From: JBDRGC01 sp043818215
GTDB lineage: Bacteria; Chloroflexota; Anaerolineae; Anaerolineales; UBA11858
NCBI GenBank assembly: GCA_043818215.1
Contig: JBDRGC010000292.1
Span: 1-14,374, forward strand
Direction: 5' to 3'
DNA: 14,374 nucleotides
The notes beneath the pieces are model-generated. The model was given only the letters and a program-made list of their open reading frames with translations, made no database searches and was not told where the DNA came from. This document shows positions 11,871 to 14,374 of the stretch, piece by piece. Position 1 is the stretch's first letter. Each line of letters begins with the position of its first letter. Position numbers and translations under genes: made by a program.

Positions 11871-13904
11871 ATGCCCCAACGCAAAATGTTCATCGCGATT
11901 TTGAGTGCGCTGATCCTGGCTTCGCTGGCCTGCCAGATGACGACTCAGGCCACTCCTACCCCCACGCTGGCACCCCCGCCCCCCACAACGGCACCCACTC
12001 CCCTCCCCCCACGTCCGGTTGAGCCAGGGGAAGCAAATCCCGATGAGCCAGTCTTCATCACCGGGGAGATTCCCTTCACATCGCCATTCTTCCTCGATTC
12101 TATCGCCGAGGCTTTCGTGATGCTCGAAGATCAGGCCGGATTCATCCAGCGGGATTTGGAGTTCGAGTTTCCCCTCACAAGTCAGGCCATCGGCCCGGTG
12201 GAACTGGTTGACGATGACACGGTGGCATTCCAGTTAGCGCTGCCAGCCATCCCCCAGGGGACTTTGACAGACCTGGATAATGATGAGGAAGAAGACACCG
12301 GCGTGCAGGTTTTCGCGGTGGCGTACTGGTCGAATACCTGGGGCGGCCCCTTCCTGGAGCAGCGTGACGGTACTGGTTGGTCCAACGCTTACGCCTCCAC
12401 CACCACCGACTCCGACCGGGATAGCGAAATCGATGGCGGGACGCTGATCGTGTGGTCGCCCGATGACGAGCAGGGTTTCCCAACCGGTTTCGGCGAGGAC
12501 GGCAAGCTCTTCACCGCAGACGACCCCACCGCCCCCATCCCGCCGGGATACACGTTGGTGAACCTCGACGAGCAGCCCTTCCGCACTTACAAAGAAGCCC
12601 GCCCCAACATGGTGCTGTACGAGGGCGATATCGCGGTCAACGATTACGCCGATCAGAGCTACACCGAGGCCTTCGACACCCTGTTCGAGAAAGTCTCCGT
12701 GGAGTACCCTTTCACCTCCGACAAGGGCATCGACTGGGCTGCCCTTTACGAGGAGTATGCCCCGCGGGTTGCCGACGCCAGCGATGACGAGGACTTCTTC
12801 TGGGCGCTAAAAGATTTTTCGCTGGCAATCCCCGATGCACATATCGGGATCGGATTCAACGATATGATTAGCGGCCTTTTTTACGAAAAATACGGCGGGA
12901 GTTTTGGGTTGATTCTAACCGAGTTGAGCGATGGCCGCGTCCTTGTGACGGGCGTGCTCCCCGGCACCCCCGGAGCGGATGCCGATATCCAGGTGGGCGC
13001 CGAAATCCTGGAGTGGGGCAGCCAGCCCGTGGGCGAGGCCATCGGAGAGGTAGTACCTTTCTTCGGGCCGTATTCCACCGGGCACCATAAACGCCTGGAG
13101 CAGTTAGTGTTCCTCACCAGGGTGCCGCCCGGCTCCGATGTAACGGTATCCCTCCGCAATCCTGAGGAGACGGCTCCGCAGGAGATCACCCTGGAATCCG
13201 ATGTGGAGTACGACTCGCTCTTCGAGTGGATTCCCAGCTTTGCGGAGGACGAATTTGCCCTGCCCGTGGAGGCCGAGGTGCTGGACGAATCCGGGCTGGG
13301 ATACCTCCGCATCACCACTTTCTCCGATGACTACAACCTGGAAGCCCAACTCTGGGATCGCTATATCAACGAATTGATCGACTACGGAGTGCCGGGGCTA
13401 ATCATCGACTTACGGGTCAATGGCGGTGGCAGCAGCAGTCTGGCGAATGACTTCGCGGGGTATTTCTTCGACGAGGAAGTGACCCTCTCCCGGAGTTCGT
13501 ACTACAACGAGTTGCTGGGCGAGTTCGAGTACAAGGATTACCCGGCGCGCATCATGCCGGGGCCGGTCTATTTCGACGGGCCGATTGCCGTGTTGGTCAG
13601 TCCGTACTGCGTGAGTGCCTGTGAGGGATTCGCCAACGCCCTGGCTCAACGGGATAACGTCGTTGTACTCGGACACTTTCCCAGCGCGGGGGCCTATGGC
13701 GAGGTGGGGCGCGGCCAATACGATCTGCCCGCCGATTTGTCGATGCAGTTCCCCACCGGGCGCTCCGAAACCCCCGAGGGCGGCTTGCTGATCGAGGGGG
13801 TGGGTGTGGTGCCGGACATTGTGGTTCCCATCATCGAGGAGAGCGCGTTGGGCCAAGTCGATGCGGTGCTGGAGGCGGCAATCGAGGTGTTGTTGGGGGA
13901 GTGA
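11871..13904 (+). CDS. S41-family (C-terminal processing) peptidase, probable lipoprotein
   Basis: The predicted protein has 677 residues. Residues 1-20 are a signal peptide ending in an atypical lipobox SLAC (Cys21). A Thr/Pro linker follows (28-52), then an N-terminal region of about 200 residues not recognised. Residues about 340-430 are PDZ-like (GLILTELSDGRVLVTGVLPGTPG). The S41 core is about 470-655, with DLRVNGGGS (513-521) and the nucleophile region SPYCVSACEGFANAL, in which S582 is the likely catalytic Ser. The usual FGKG lysine is not present; the aligned stretch reads GAYGEVGRG. It may use another general base, as tricorn-like members do, or be inactive. GAGGAG lies 7 bases before the chosen ATG. 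It probably acts outside the cell membrane. Confidence 0.9.
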   Translation: MPQRKMFIAILSALILASLACQMTTQATPTPTLAPPPPTTAPTPLPPRPVEPGEANPDEPVFITGEIPFTSPFFLDSIAEAFVMLEDQAGFIQRDLEFEFPLTSQAIGPVELVDDDTVAFQLALPAIPQGTLTDLDNDEEEDTGVQVFAVAYWSNTWGGPFLEQRDGTGWSNAYASTTTDSDRDSEIDGGTLIVWSPDDEQGFPTGFGEDGKLFTADDPTAPIPPGYTLVNLDEQPFRTYKEARPNMVLYEGDIAVNDYADQSYTEAFDTLFEKVSVEYPFTSDKGIDWAALYEEYAPRVADASDDEDFFWALKDFSLAIPDAHIGIGFNDMISGLFYEKYGGSFGLILTELSDGRVLVTGVLPGTPGADADIQVGAEILEWGSQPVGEAIGEVVPFFGPYSTGHHKRLEQLVFLTRVPPGSDVTVSLRNPEETAPQEITLESDVEYDSLFEWIPSFAEDEFALPVEAEVLDESGLGYLRITTFSDDYNLEAQLWDRYINELIDYGVPGLIIDLRVNGGGSSSLANDFAGYFFDEEVTLSRSSYYNELLGEFEYKDYPARIMPGPVYFDGPIAVLVSPYCVSACEGFANALAQRDNVVVLGHFPSAGAYGEVGRGQYDLPADLSMQFPTGRSETPEGGLLIEGVGVVPDIVVPIIEESALGQVDAVLEAAIEVLLGE

Positions 13905-14149
13905 CGGATGGCGGATGGTGGATGACGGATGACGGATGACGGATGGCGGATACCGGATGGCGGATGACGGATGGCGGATGGCGGATGGCGGATGGCGGAT
14001 GACGGATGGCGGATGACGGATGGCGGATGGCGGATGGCGGATGGCGGATGGCGGATGGCGGATGACGGATGGCGGATGTCGGATGGCGGATGGCGGATGG
14101 CGGGTGGCGGGTGGCGGGTGGCGGGTAGCGGATGGCGGATGACGGATGA
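13905..14149 (+). repeat. 35-unit heptanucleotide array after S41 gene
   Basis: Units are mostly CGGATGG and CGGATGA, with CGGGTGG near the end. The phase is unbroken for 245 bases and starts on the base after the S41 stop. Open frames through it encode only seven-residue repeats and are not credible. Confidence 0.95.
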
Positions 14150-14160
14150 TTTTAACAATA

Positions 14161-14196
14161 AAGCTCCCGGAATTCAACTCCGGGAGCTTTTCTTTT
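14161..14196. terminator. Bidirectional rho-independent terminator
   Basis: AAGCTCCCGGA (14161-14171) and TCCGGGAGCTT (14179-14189) form an 11-bp stem with a 7-nt loop. A T-rich run follows on the plus strand, and an AT-rich run on the minus. It lies between the convergent S41 gene and the partial gene at the right edge. Confidence 0.9.
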
Positions 14197-14258
14197 TGGT
14201 CTGATGTTGGGGTTATTTCTTATGTTCAGCCATCAATGCCTGGGTCAGGGAATATCGG

Positions 14259-14274
14259 GCGCGCTGGAGCGCGC
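14259..14274. repeat. GCGCGC hairpin next to a stop codon
   Basis: GCGCGC-TGGA-GCGCGC is a perfect short hairpin 2 bases past the stop of the minus-strand partial gene. There is no T run, so it is more likely a REP-type palindrome than a terminator. Confidence 0.5.
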
Positions 14275-14276
14275 GA

Positions 14277-14374
14277 CTACGAACCTGCCAACTCGCAGAT
14301 ACGGTCGAGGCCGCGGGTGAGGTAATCGTCGATTTCGCGGGCCGTATATTGGAACTCGATGAGAGGGCCGCCGA
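14277..14374 (-). CDS. C-terminal end of an unidentified protein (partial)
   Basis: The minus strand encodes GGPLIEFQYTAREIDDYL and continues TRGLDRICELAGS, 31 residues up to the TAG at 14277-14279. The rest lies beyond the window. The other two frames give implausible, Arg/Pro-rich or stop-containing sequence, and the frame ends just before a palindrome and the shared terminator, as expected for a real gene end. Too short to assign a family. Confidence 0.55.
   Translation of the reverse strand, partial: GGPLIEFQYTAREIDDYLTRGLDRICELAGS

Noticed and set aside
11555..11893. N-terminal extension of the SDR rich in Cys and Val
   Set aside because: It is translation of the octamer and heptamer arrays; the real start has a strong AAAGGAGA site and matches the family N-terminus.
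13410..14204. Minus- and plus-strand open frames through the CGGATGG array
   Set aside because: Same artefact of a 7-nt period. They overlap the S41 gene antisense and have no ribosome-binding site.

Overview
The window looks like a chromosomal segment of a Chloroflexota bacterium (Anaerolineae-like), probably from an environmental genome. This is an inference. It rests on a RecG with a long N-terminal extension and Pro/Ala linker followed by coaD and a coiled-coil gene, a lipoprotein-like S41 peptidase with a Thr/Pro linker, and gaps packed with 7- and 8-nt tandem arrays and palindromic elements. No rRNA, tRNA or CRISPR array was seen.

Layout. Positions 1-2960 are mostly non-coding and layered. 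A minus-strand group II intron (about 236-1338) has a clear domain V/VI and a nearly deleted maturase gene. The 5' tip of a second, similar intron lies at 1-18. A diverged repeat accompanies them in three copies (19-235, 1339-1605, 2152-2283). A 5' fragment of an unrelated plus-strand group II intron lies at 2284-2951. The introns carry nested insertions: a 274-bp MITE with terminal inverted repeats and a 6-bp target duplication, a REP-like palindrome, and three copies of a short hairpin. A nitroreductase gene (1646-2131, minus) sits between two copies of the repeat.

Positions 2969-5628 hold AT-rich minus-strand accessory genes: a TPR-like protein, a broken HigA antitoxin without its toxin, a P-loop kinase-like ATPase with three TTATATGGAAC boxes upstream, and a frameshifted gene of unknown function whose best-placed start codon reads ATA. 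Two palindromic elements (5694-5823, 5848-6042) separate this block from GC-rich core genes.

The core block is recG (+), coaD (+) and a coiled-coil protein (+) ending at a strong terminator, then a short-chain dehydrogenase (-) and a divergent S41 peptidase (+) ending at a terminator shared with a partial minus-strand gene at the right edge. RecG (fork rescue) and CoaD (coenzyme A synthesis) are housekeeping functions. The genes do not form an obvious pathway.

The most distinctive feature is the set of heptanucleotide arrays (8781-8836, 9520-10002, 11577-11653, 13905-14149). Three of them start at or within 2 nt of a stop codon, and one keeps an unbroken 7-nt phase for 69 units while changing unit sequence. 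No coherent new defence or metabolic system was found; the novelty lies in repeat architecture and gene decay.
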